58,384 nucleotides of DNA from assembly GCF_020055635.1 (NCBI RefSeq), contig NZ_JAIPUT010000026.1, positions 1 to 58,384 of the forward strand. Reading direction: 5' to 3'. Positions 1-6,162 of this stretch are shown here, in pieces (position 1 is the first letter of the stretch; every line of letters begins with the position of its first letter). This stretch comes from Marivita sp. GTDB lineage: Bacteria > Pseudomonadota > Alphaproteobacteria > Rhodobacterales > Rhodobacteraceae. Below the pieces are notes generated by a model. It was not told the origin of the DNA and ran no database searches. It saw only the letters and a program-made list of their open reading frames with translations. Made by a program: the position numbers and the translations under genes.

Positions 1-514
1 CGAAACAAACCAAACCGCCCGCATATCTCTTCAGATATTAGCAATGTCAAAGAGCAACCCAGAAGACAAACAACCAGACCAGTGCGCCCTATACTATCGG
101 CGCGCCCGCCCTGATATACCCCTGAATTATCCACCTCGTCTGCGACCAGTCTTCCAACCAACCGCCCCGTCTGGCGTCCCGTCCCGCGCCTCAGCGCCGC
201 CGGTGAAGGGGTATTTAGAGTCGGGACCGCAGGACCGCAAGCAGAAATCTTGGGAATTTCATAAAAAAGTTAAACTCTCTCGCAACCCATTGCTTTGGAA
301 CGCTTATTCTTACCCAAATCGCTGACCTGCGGGGAGGCGCGGAACACCAGATCGATGTCCTGTGACATGCCTTCGACCTTATCCACAGGCTTACCCACAC
401 CTGCCCCTGCGGAAGCTTCGGGACTCGGTCCGAGTCACGCCCCCGGACGACCGGATCCCGCGCTCCGCTTGTCCGAGTCGGATGCGGCTTTCCCCCAAAA
501 TCTCGCCAAGGTCA
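1..514. other. Region without a convincing gene, with DnaA-box-like 9-mers
   Basis: No recognisable protein is encoded here. A 93-codon open frame at 44-325 is proline- and arginine-rich, resembles no family I know, and is probably chance. Two DnaA-box-like 9-mers are visible on the plus strand, TTATCCACC at 127-135 and TTATCCACA at 379-387, with a weaker TTACCCACA at 390-398. The stretch around 245-300 is visibly AT-richer than the rest of the window. The region lies downstream of the carnitine dehydrogenase gene. Confidence 0.4.
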
Positions 515-1927
515 TCAATCCGCGGCGGCGTGTGCAGCCGCCAGGCGCTCCACGGCTTCGGCGACATGCGGCAGCGGCGGACAGGACCGGCGGGTTTCCA
601 GCGACACGTGCAGCAGGAACTGGTTGCAGGTCGCCAGCACCGCCCCATCCGCCGCACGGTGCATCTCGTGCCAGAGGCGGAGCTTCCTGCCCTGCCCGGC
701 GGTCACACGGGTCGTCACGGTGATGGTCTCGCCCGCGTGGGTCTCGGCCAGATACTTGATCGTGGTTTCGGCGGTGAAATAGCTGTGGCCCGCAGCGACA
801 TAGGCGCGGTCCGCGCCGATATGGGTCATCAACTCCTCCGAAGCATCGCTGAACACCTGGCCGTAGCGACCCTCGTTCATATGTCCGTTGATGTCGGTCC
901 AGTCCACCGGCACCACGCGCCGCACCGTGACCAGCGGGGCCTCGTCTCGAAGCGGCCCCCGCAGCGCGATGTCATGATCGAGGATCAGCTTGCCCGCCGC
1001 CGCCCCCTGTTGTTTCAGCGCGCGCAGGATGGCGACAAGGTTGTCGTCGCGCAGGCGTTCCAGGTCGCGGATGCCCAGATGGCCGGACTGGGCGTCGGAC
1101 TGGTCGGCGATCAGGTCGACCAGGGCATCGGTGAACTCCGGCACATCGGTCAGCCTGGTCCAGGGCCATTGCAGGCAGGGCCCGAACTGCGCCAGGAAAT
1201 GCCGCATGCCCGCTTCGCCCCCCGCCACCCGATATGTCTCGAACAGGCCCATCTGCGCCCAACGCAGACCGAACCCGTAACGGATGGCGTTGTCGATCTC
1301 TTCGGTCGTGGCGATGCCATCCCTGACCAGCCACAGCGCCTCGCGCCAGACGGCTTCGAGCAGGCGGTCGGCGATATGCGCGTCTATTTCCGCGCGGACA
1401 TGGAGAGGATACATGCCGATCTCGGTGAGGATCTGCCTGGCGCGGGCAATGATGTCGGCATCCGACGCGGCACTTGGGACCAGCTCCACGAGCGGCAACA
1501 GGTAGACCGGGTTGAAGGGATGCGCGACCATGATCTGGCTGGGGCGGGCAGCGCCCTGCTGCAACTCGGACGGTTTGAACCCCGAGGTCGAAGAGGCCAG
1601 AACCGCATCCCCGGGACAAGTCGCCTGTATCTCGGCAATGACCCTGTGCTTGAGATCGCGCCGTTCCGGCACGCTTTCCTGTATCCACTCGGCCCCCGAC
1701 ACCGCTTCGGCCAGCGTCGTCACGCAGGTGATCGCGCCGCGCCTTGGCATCGGGGCCTCATAGAGCATCGGCAACACCCGCGCGGCATTGGTCATGACCT
1801 CGGCGATCTTGCGCTCTGCGTCGGGGTCCGGGTCGAAGACGCGCACCTCCCAGCCCATCAGGGCAAACCGCGCAGCCCAGCCAGCGCCTATCACGCCGCC
1901 CCCGATGATCGCCGCGATCCGCGTCAT
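515..1927 (-). CDS. lcdH: L-carnitine dehydrogenase fused to betainyl-CoA thioesterase
   Basis: A 470-aa bifunctional cytoplasmic enzyme. The N-terminal two thirds is a 3-hydroxyacyl-CoA-dehydrogenase-type NAD enzyme: the Rossmann motif GGGVIGAGW starts at about residue 9 and HPFNPVYLLPLVE follows. It should oxidise L-carnitine to 3-dehydrocarnitine. The last ~140 residues (VDWTDINGHMNEGRYG) form a 4-hydroxybenzoyl-CoA-thioesterase-like hot-dog domain, which in known fusions of this type hydrolyses betainyl-CoA to glycine betaine. I chose the ATG at 1927 rather than an upstream one because the protein then begins MTRIAAIIGGG and the start overlaps the stop of the preceding GDSL gene by 4 nt (ATGA), indicating translational coupling. 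It is the last gene of a three-gene operon with the BKACE enzyme. Confidence 0.88.
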   Translation of the reverse strand: MTRIAAIIGGGVIGAGWAARFALMGWEVRVFDPDPDAERKIAEVMTNAARVLPMLYEAPMPRRGAITCVTTLAEAVSGAEWIQESVPERRDLKHRVIAEIQATCPGDAVLASSTSGFKPSELQQGAARPSQIMVAHPFNPVYLLPLVELVPSAASDADIIARARQILTEIGMYPLHVRAEIDAHIADRLLEAVWREALWLVRDGIATTEEIDNAIRYGFGLRWAQMGLFETYRVAGGEAGMRHFLAQFGPCLQWPWTRLTDVPEFTDALVDLIADQSDAQSGHLGIRDLERLRDDNLVAILRALKQQGAAAGKLILDHDIALRGPLRDEAPLVTVRRVVPVDWTDINGHMNEGRYGQVFSDASEELMTHIGADRAYVAAGHSYFTAETTIKYLAETHAGETITVTTRVTAGQGRKLRLWHEMHRAADGAVLATCNQFLLHVSLETRRSCPPLPHVAEAVERLAAAHAAAD

Positions 1928-2550
1928 GCGAGCCGCGCCAGAACGTCTTTGGCCATCGCCGCCCCCAAGGCGTGGTGCGCGCTTGCCTCCCAATGCACGC
2001 CGTCATCGGGCGAAACCCGTGCCGCCGAACCAGCATCGAAAAATCCGACGCCTTGCCGTCCGGCCGCCGCCGCGACGTGATCCGCCAACCCCTGCTGGCG
2101 CGCCTCGGCCCCGGCGAAGACGTCCCTGAGAATGCCCGCCTCCTGAACCGGCACCGGTGAGACCAGCAGGATGTCTGCCACCACGGACTCGGCGCGTGTG
2201 ACCTGCACCAGGCGTTCCAGTGACCGGGCGATCTCGAACGCCGTGACTGAAAAGCGGTGTTTCAGGTCGTTTGTCCCAAGCATCAGGATCATCAGGTCGA
2301 TCGGGGTGTGGCTGTGCAGGATCGCCGGCAGCACGGTGAGACCGTTGCGCATCCCCCCTTCCACCGGGTCGTCATGTACCGTCGTGCGGCCAGGCAACCC
2401 TTCCGAAAGCACCGTGTGATCGGGGCCCAGGGCATTGGCCATCACGTCGGGCCAACGATCCCCCGGCGCGTGACGCGCAAACGCGCCCAGTTGCGTGAGC
2501 GGCTTGGTGCCATGCGTGTTGCTGTCGCCATAACAAAGAATGACCGCCAT
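1924..2550 (-). CDS. GDSL/SGNH-family hydrolase in the carnitine operon
   Basis: A 208-aa SGNH-fold esterase/lipase. Block I is GDSNTHG with the nucleophile Ser10, and the C-terminal DGVH motif (Asp183, His186) supplies the rest of the triad. The Asn of LGTND fits another SGNH block. There is no signal peptide, so it is probably cytoplasmic. It sits 3 nt after the BKACE gene and overlaps the dehydrogenase-thioesterase gene by 4 nt, so it is co-translated with carnitine catabolism. The substrate is not evident. Its position suggests it hydrolyses an acylcarnitine or another ester to feed the pathway, but that is inference from context only. Confidence 0.8.
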   Translation of the reverse strand: MAVILCYGDSNTHGTKPLTQLGAFARHAPGDRWPDVMANALGPDHTVLSEGLPGRTTVHDDPVEGGMRNGLTVLPAILHSHTPIDLMILMLGTNDLKHRFSVTAFEIARSLERLVQVTRAESVVADILLVSPVPVQEAGILRDVFAGAEARQQGLADHVAAAAGRQGVGFFDAGSAARVSPDDGVHWEASAHHALGAAMAKDVLARLA

Positions 2551-2553
2551 GGT

Positions 2554-3468
2554 TCACCCCCCCGGTGCGCGTTTGGTCAGGCCCAGCATGTCGCGCACGG
2601 CTTGCGGCCCCATGACCCTGGCGCCCATGCCCTCGACGATGCCGACGGCCCGCTCGACCAGTTGCGCGTTGGTCGCCAGAACGCCCTTCTCGAGCCAGAG
2701 GTTGTCTTCCAGCCCGACGCGCACATGGCCCCCGGCCAGCACGGCGGCCGCCACATAGGGCATCTGGTTGCGGCCCAGCGAAAAGGCGCTGAAGGTCCAG
2801 TGCTCGGGAAGGTTGTTGACCAATGCCATCAAGGTGTTGAGGTCATTCGGCGCGCCCCAGGGGACTCCCATGCAAAGCTGGACCAGGGCCGGATCGTCGA
2901 GGATGCCCTCCTTCACCAGTTCCCTGGCGAACCAGAGGTGGCCGGTGTCGAAAATCTCGATCTCGGGCTTTACACCAAGCTCGGTCATCATCCGGCCCAT
3001 CGCCCGGAGCGTGCCGGGGGTGTTGGTCATGACATAATCGTCTTCGGCGAAATTCATCGTGCCGCAATCGAGCGTGCAGATCTCGGGGAGGCATTCGGCG
3101 ATGTGGGCGACGCGCTCTGTGGCACCCACCAGATCGGTGCCGTCGGGGTCCACGGGAAGCGGTTTCTCGGTCGGACCGAAGGTGATGCCGCCGCCCATTC
3201 CGGCGGTGAGGTTGAGCACGACATCCACCTCGGCATCGCGGATGCGATCCGTAACCTCCCGATAATATTCAACTTTTCGCGATGGCGCACCGGTTTCGGG
3301 ATCGCGTACATGACAGTGCACGATGGCCGCGCCGGCTTTTGCGGCGTCTATTGCGGACTCAGCGATCTGTTTGGGGGATCGCGGAACATGCGGGCTGCGA
3401 TCCTGCGTGTTGGCCGAGCCGGTGATGGCGCAGGTGATGAAGACCTCTCGGGTCATGGTCAATGGCAT
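2554..3468 (-). CDS. BKACE-family beta-keto acid cleavage enzyme (3-dehydrocarnitine cleavage)
   Basis: A 304-aa member of the 3-keto-5-aminohexanoate cleavage (DUF849/BKACE) family. Family hallmarks are IVHCHVRDP (His51 and His53 as metal ligands), LNLTAGMGGG and VGLEDNLWL near the C terminus. These zinc TIM-barrel enzymes condense a beta-keto acid with acetyl-CoA and cleave it. Next to a carnitine dehydrogenase-thioesterase, the expected reaction is 3-dehydrocarnitine plus acetyl-CoA to betainyl-CoA plus acetoacetate. A purine-rich GGGGGG lies about 4 nt upstream of the ATG at 3468; an alternative in-frame ATG lies at codon 5. It is the first gene of the leftward operon. Confidence 0.85.
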   Translation of the reverse strand: MPLTMTREVFITCAITGSANTQDRSPHVPRSPKQIAESAIDAAKAGAAIVHCHVRDPETGAPSRKVEYYREVTDRIRDAEVDVVLNLTAGMGGGITFGPTEKPLPVDPDGTDLVGATERVAHIAECLPEICTLDCGTMNFAEDDYVMTNTPGTLRAMGRMMTELGVKPEIEIFDTGHLWFARELVKEGILDDPALVQLCMGVPWGAPNDLNTLMALVNNLPEHWTFSAFSLGRNQMPYVAAAVLAGGHVRVGLEDNLWLEKGVLATNAQLVERAVGIVEGMGARVMGPQAVRDMLGLTKRAPGG

Positions 3469-3639
3469 GGCGTCCCCCCTGTCCTTGACGCGAGACTGGG
3501 CGCAAACCGGGCCGAGTGCAACGGTTTTCCGATCCGCGGCACGGAAATGAACCCCAGCCTAACCGCCCAGAAACAAACATGAATCCGCCACATTGCGCGG
3601 CTATGCACGAGATCATGTCAGACCGCCTGGGGAGGCTTC

Positions 3640-3843
3640 ATGCGACATTATCCAGACCTGAAGGCCGCCGCGCCGCGTTGGCAGAGGCTGTTCGAACTGC
3701 ACCGCCAGCACAATGTCCAGACGCTCTTGCGCGATGCAGGAGAGATGCCGGACGCCCTGCCCCATGACGTGGCCCTGCACCTGCGGGACCGTGCGGTTCG
3801 GTCGCTTCGTACGGTCGAACCGTACATTTCAACCGTACGATAG
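3640..3843 (+). CDS. Small hypothetical protein ending in a repeat cluster
   Basis: A 67-aa soluble protein, rich in Arg, His and Leu, with no motif I recognise. A good Shine-Dalgarno (GGGGAGG) stands about 6 nt before the ATG. Its last ~20 codons are encoded by the CGTACGGT repeat cluster, so the C terminus may have been reshaped by that repeat. It is divergent from the BKACE operon and convergent with rlmE. It could be a genuine small protein or a decayed gene. Confidence 0.5.
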   Translation: MRHYPDLKAAAPRWQRLFELHRQHNVQTLLRDAGEMPDALPHDVALHLRDRAVRSLRTVEPYISTVR

Positions 3844-3874
3844 GGCCGTTCCCGTACGGTTCATCCGTACGGTT
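3809..3874. repeat. Cluster of CGTACGGT / ACCGTACG inverted repeats
   Basis: Five copies of a CCGTACGGTT-like word in both orientations lie within 66 bp. GTACGGT (3809-3815) pairs with ACCGTAC (3819-3825) across a 3-nt loop. AACCGTACG (3831-3839) pairs with CGTACGGTT (3853-3861). A further CCGTACGGTT (3865-3874) overlaps the rlmE stop codon. A degenerate copy, CCGTGCGGTT, starts at 3789. It lies between convergent genes and could act as a bidirectional terminator, though there is no T-run. It could also be a protein-binding array. Confidence 0.7.
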
Positions 3875-4604
3875 ACCCCTTGAAGCCGGTCGCGACGACG
3901 AATTTCTCGGAACTGTCGGATCTCGACGCCGGCGGCTTGACGTTCACCACCTTGGTGAAGCGCTGCTTGAGCAGCTTCTGCAACTCGCCCTCTGCCCCGC
4001 CGGCGAGGACCTTGGCAACAAATGTGCCGCCCTCTTCGAGAACGTCGAAGGCGAAATGGGCGGCGGTTTCACACAGGTTGATGATGCGCAAATGGTCGGT
4101 CTGCTTGTGGCCCGAGCTTGACGCGGCCATGTCGGACATGACGACATCGGCGGCACCGCCAAGCCACTCCTTGACCTGATCGTCGGCGCCCTCGTCTAGG
4201 AAGTCGAGCTGGTGCAGTTCGCAGCCGGCAATCGGCTCCATCTCCTGCAGGTCGATGCCGAGGACGGTGCCGATCTTCTTGCCCGGCTTCTCGCCAAGCG
4301 CGTTCACCCGTTTGACGGCGACCTGGCACCAGCCACCGGGGGCCGCGCCCAGATCGACCACACGGGCGCCGGGGACGAGGAAGCGGTACTTTTCGTCCAG
4401 TTCAAGAATCTTGTAGGCGGCGCGGCCCCGGTAGCCCTCGGCATGGGCGCGCTTGACATACGGGTCGTTCAACTGCCGCTGGAGCCAGCGGGTCGAGGAC
4501 AGCTTGCGGCCCCGGGCGGACTTGACCTTGACCTTGAGGTCACGCTGTCCGCGCCCGGAGGTGTTCTTGCCGTCTGGGGTCTTGCCGGTCGGGGTCTTGG
4601 CCAT
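3873..4604 (-). CDS. rlmE: 23S rRNA (uridine2552-2'-O)-methyltransferase RlmE
   Basis: A 243-aa FtsJ/RrmJ-type SAM-dependent methyltransferase acting on U2552 of 23S rRNA in the large subunit. The SAM site is [11 protein letters not shown] (about residues 82-92). The K-D-K-E catalytic tetrad is visible as Lys65 (AAYKILE), Asp158 (VVMSDMAA), Lys198 (FVAKVLAGG) and Glu233 ([10 protein letters not shown]). An N-terminal extension of about 30 residues is basic and low in complexity. The ATG at 4604 is preferred because it has AAGGG 8 nt upstream; a longer upstream frame lacks such a site. The stop codon lies inside the CGTACGGT repeat cluster. Confidence 0.93.
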   Translation of the reverse strand: MAKTPTGKTPDGKNTSGRGQRDLKVKVKSARGRKLSSTRWLQRQLNDPYVKRAHAEGYRGRAAYKILELDEKYRFLVPGARVVDLGAAPGGWCQVAVKRVNALGEKPGKKIGTVLGIDLQEMEPIAGCELHQLDFLDEGADDQVKEWLGGAADVVMSDMAASSSGHKQTDHLRIINLCETAAHFAFDVLEEGGTFVAKVLAGGAEGELQKLLKQRFTKVVNVKPPASRSDSSEKFVVATGFKG

Positions 4605-4680
4605 TGGGATGCCCTTTGGTGGTGGTTTGAAGGGCGGTGTAGCACGGGTTTGGGGGAAGGTCATGGGGGATGATGGTGAC

Positions 4681-4736
4681 GGTGCGTGCGAGCATGCACC
4701 CTACAGGACGGGTGTAGGGTGCGTGATTTCACGCAC
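4681..4736. repeat. REP-like inverted pair left of the RAYT gene
   Basis: Two imperfect hairpins face each other. The first is GGTGCGTGCGAGCATGCACC (4681-4700) followed by CTAC. The second is GTAG followed by GGTGCGTGATTTCACGCACC (4717-4736). Read outward, each unit is a GTAG tetranucleotide 5' of a hairpin, the established architecture of REP sequences mobilised or maintained by RAYT transposases. A matching pair lies on the other side of the adjacent gene. Confidence 0.85.
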
Positions 4737-4779
4737 CACCTTCACCACATATTAAACCATGCACCGACATGGTTCGGCC

Positions 4780-5253
4780 ATGCCCAACTACCGTCGCCCG
4801 AAACTCACCAATGTCCCGATCTTCTTTACCGTGACCTTGGCGGATCGAAACAGCGACCTGCTCATCCGGGAAATCGACCTTCTGCGGCAAGCAGTCCGTC
4901 AGACGAAAACCGAAAGACCTTTCGAAATAGATGCCTGGGTTGTCCTGCCCGATCACATGCATTGCATCTGGCGATTGCCCGGCGGTGATACGGACTATCC
5001 GACGCGGTGGCGCTTGATCAAGTCGCGGTTTTCACGCGGGGTTCCCATGGGTGCATTGCGTGCAAGCCATGTCAGACGACAGGAGCGCGGTGTGTGGCAA
5101 CGCCGGTTTTGGGAGCATCACATACGGGATGAGGCGGATTTTGCAGCCCATTTGCGGTATTGTTGGGTGAACCCGGTGAAACATGGATTGGTGGAGAGAC
5201 CGGAGGATTGGGCGTTTTCGAGTGTGCGCCGGGATTGTTTGGTTGAGGGGTGA
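4780..5253 (+). CDS. REP-associated tyrosine transposase (RAYT, IS200/IS605-like Y1)
   Basis: A 157-aa HUH/Y1-type single-strand transposase. The DHMHCIWRLP segment carries the His-x-His (HUH-like) metal motif; PFEIDAWVVLPDH precedes it, and WQRRFWEH and YCWVNPVKHGLV are typical RAYT blocks. The family usually starts MPNYRR, so I place the start at 4780; an ATG at 4759 would add 7 residues, and neither has a clear Shine-Dalgarno. Inverted pairs of REP hairpins with the GTAG tetranucleotide flank the gene at 4681-4736 and 5256-5317. RAYTs are domesticated, usually single-copy enzymes that act on REPs. The length and motifs look intact, so it is probably functional. Confidence 0.9.
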   Translation: MPNYRRPKLTNVPIFFTVTLADRNSDLLIREIDLLRQAVRQTKTERPFEIDAWVVLPDHMHCIWRLPGGDTDYPTRWRLIKSRFSRGVPMGALRASHVRRQERGVWQRRFWEHHIRDEADFAAHLRYCWVNPVKHGLVERPEDWAFSSVRRDCLVEG

Positions 5254-5255
5254 AT

Positions 5256-5317
5256 GGTGCGTGCGAGCACGCACCCTACGGAATCTATCCTGTGTAGCGT
5301 GCGTGACATCACGCACC
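5256..5317. repeat. REP-like inverted pair right of the RAYT gene
   Basis: The perfect hairpin GGTGCGTGCGAGCACGCACC (5256-5275) is followed by CTAC. After a 14-nt spacer comes GTAG (5294-5297) and the hairpin CGTGCGTGACATCACGCACC (5298-5317). The layout matches the pair at 4681-4736, so the transposase gene sits between two REP pairs (a BIME-like unit). Confidence 0.85.
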
Positions 5318-5324
5318 GCACATT

Positions 5325-6074
5325 TCAAACCCGCCGCCACACGCTCGACCGCCGCTCCCATTGTTGCACCAGCCCGTACTCGATGCTCAGCATCACACCG
5401 GTGAAGGCCAGCGCGTAGGCCATGACGGTCGCGGTGTCGAAGAGCTGAAAATAGAGGTGGATCTGGAAGCCGACGCCGTTGGAGCGGCCCAGGAACTCGA
5501 CCACCAGCACGATTTTCCAGATCACGGCCAGTCCGTTGCGGGTGCTGGTGGCGACGAAGGGTCCAAGCTGGGGCCAGATCACGTGGCGCAGGCGGGTCAT
5601 GGGGCTCAGGCGGTAGACCTGTGCCATGTCGCCCACGCCCCGGTCCAGCGTGCGGACGCCTTCGCGGATCGTGACGGTAACCATCGCGGTCTTGTTGAGG
5701 GCGACGGCAATGATGGCCGCGACCTCGTTCAACCCGATCCAGAGGTAGCAGAGCACGATGATGACCAGCGCGGGCAGGTTCAGGAAGACGGTGACCCACG
5801 GGTCGCACCACATGTTGAGCCGCTCGGACCGGCCCAGGAGGATGCCGAGCGTGGTGCCCACGGCCATCGCCAGCGCAAAGGCCAGGGCGACGCGGCGCAG
5901 GGTGTTGGCCATGTGGTGCCAGAGGTCTCCGGAGGCGCTTTCGGCCGCGATCACCTGCCAGACCGCGACGGGTGTCGGCAGGATGTCGGCATCCTGTGCG
6001 ATGGCGGCCCCCAGCGTCCAGAGCAGACCGAGGGCGACCAGCGAGATCAGGGTGACGTGAACGGGTGCGCGCAT
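5325..6074 (-). CDS. ABC transporter permease, TauC/SsuC type (orphan)
   Basis: A 249-aa inner-membrane permease of the nitrate/sulfonate/taurine importer family. It has about six hydrophobic segments and the family-type sequences LGILLGRSERLN and the EAA-like loop in GVGDMAQVYRLSPMTRL. No ATPase or binding protein is adjacent. A TauA-like binding protein and matching ATPase, themselves lacking a permease, lie at 27.2-28.8 kb and are plausible partners. I chose the ATG at 6074 because the longer frame to 6164 would run through the inverted repeat at 6111-6126 and overlap the divergent gene. No strong Shine-Dalgarno is visible, so the start is uncertain. Confidence 0.8.
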   Translation of the reverse strand: MRAPVHVTLISLVALGLLWTLGAAIAQDADILPTPVAVWQVIAAESASGDLWHHMANTLRRVALAFALAMAVGTTLGILLGRSERLNMWCDPWVTVFLNLPALVIIVLCYLWIGLNEVAAIIAVALNKTAMVTVTIREGVRTLDRGVGDMAQVYRLSPMTRLRHVIWPQLGPFVATSTRNGLAVIWKIVLVVEFLGRSNGVGFQIHLYFQLFDTATVMAYALAFTGVMLSIEYGLVQQWERRSSVWRRV

Positions 6075-6110
6075 GGGCAGAGCATAGGGGATCGCGGGGG
6101 CGCGTGGCTC

Positions 6111-6126
6111 TTGGACCAAGGTCCAA
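6111..6126. promoter_or_regulatory. Candidate operator TTGGACC-AA-GGTCCAA
   Basis: A 7-bp perfect inverted repeat with a 2-nt centre lies between the divergent permease and NosR-like genes, 37 nt from the chosen NosR-like start. It is followed by TAGGGCC. The same half-site plus GGCC (GGTCCATTCGGCC) appears at 15406-15418 in the pedF promoter region. It is a good dimer-binding site candidate, but no regulator is assigned. Confidence 0.5.
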
Positions 6127-6162
6127 TAGGGCCGGGCTTTGCGCGCTTCTATGGTCGCGGAC

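Noticed and set aside
44-325. 93-codon open frame at the left edge
   Set aside because: The composition is Pro/Arg-rich with no family similarity, there is no convincing Shine-Dalgarno, and it overlaps a region with DnaA-box-like words. It is described only as a non-coding stretch.
362-2080. Very long plus-strand open frame (572 codons) opposite the carnitine genes
   Set aside because: It is an antisense shadow of high-GC coding sequence. The minus-strand frames encode recognisable families with coupled starts.
4681-5317. CRISPR-like array around the RAYT gene
   Set aside because: The repeats are hairpins in face-to-face pairs with GTAG ends and no regular spacers, which fits REP elements and not CRISPR.
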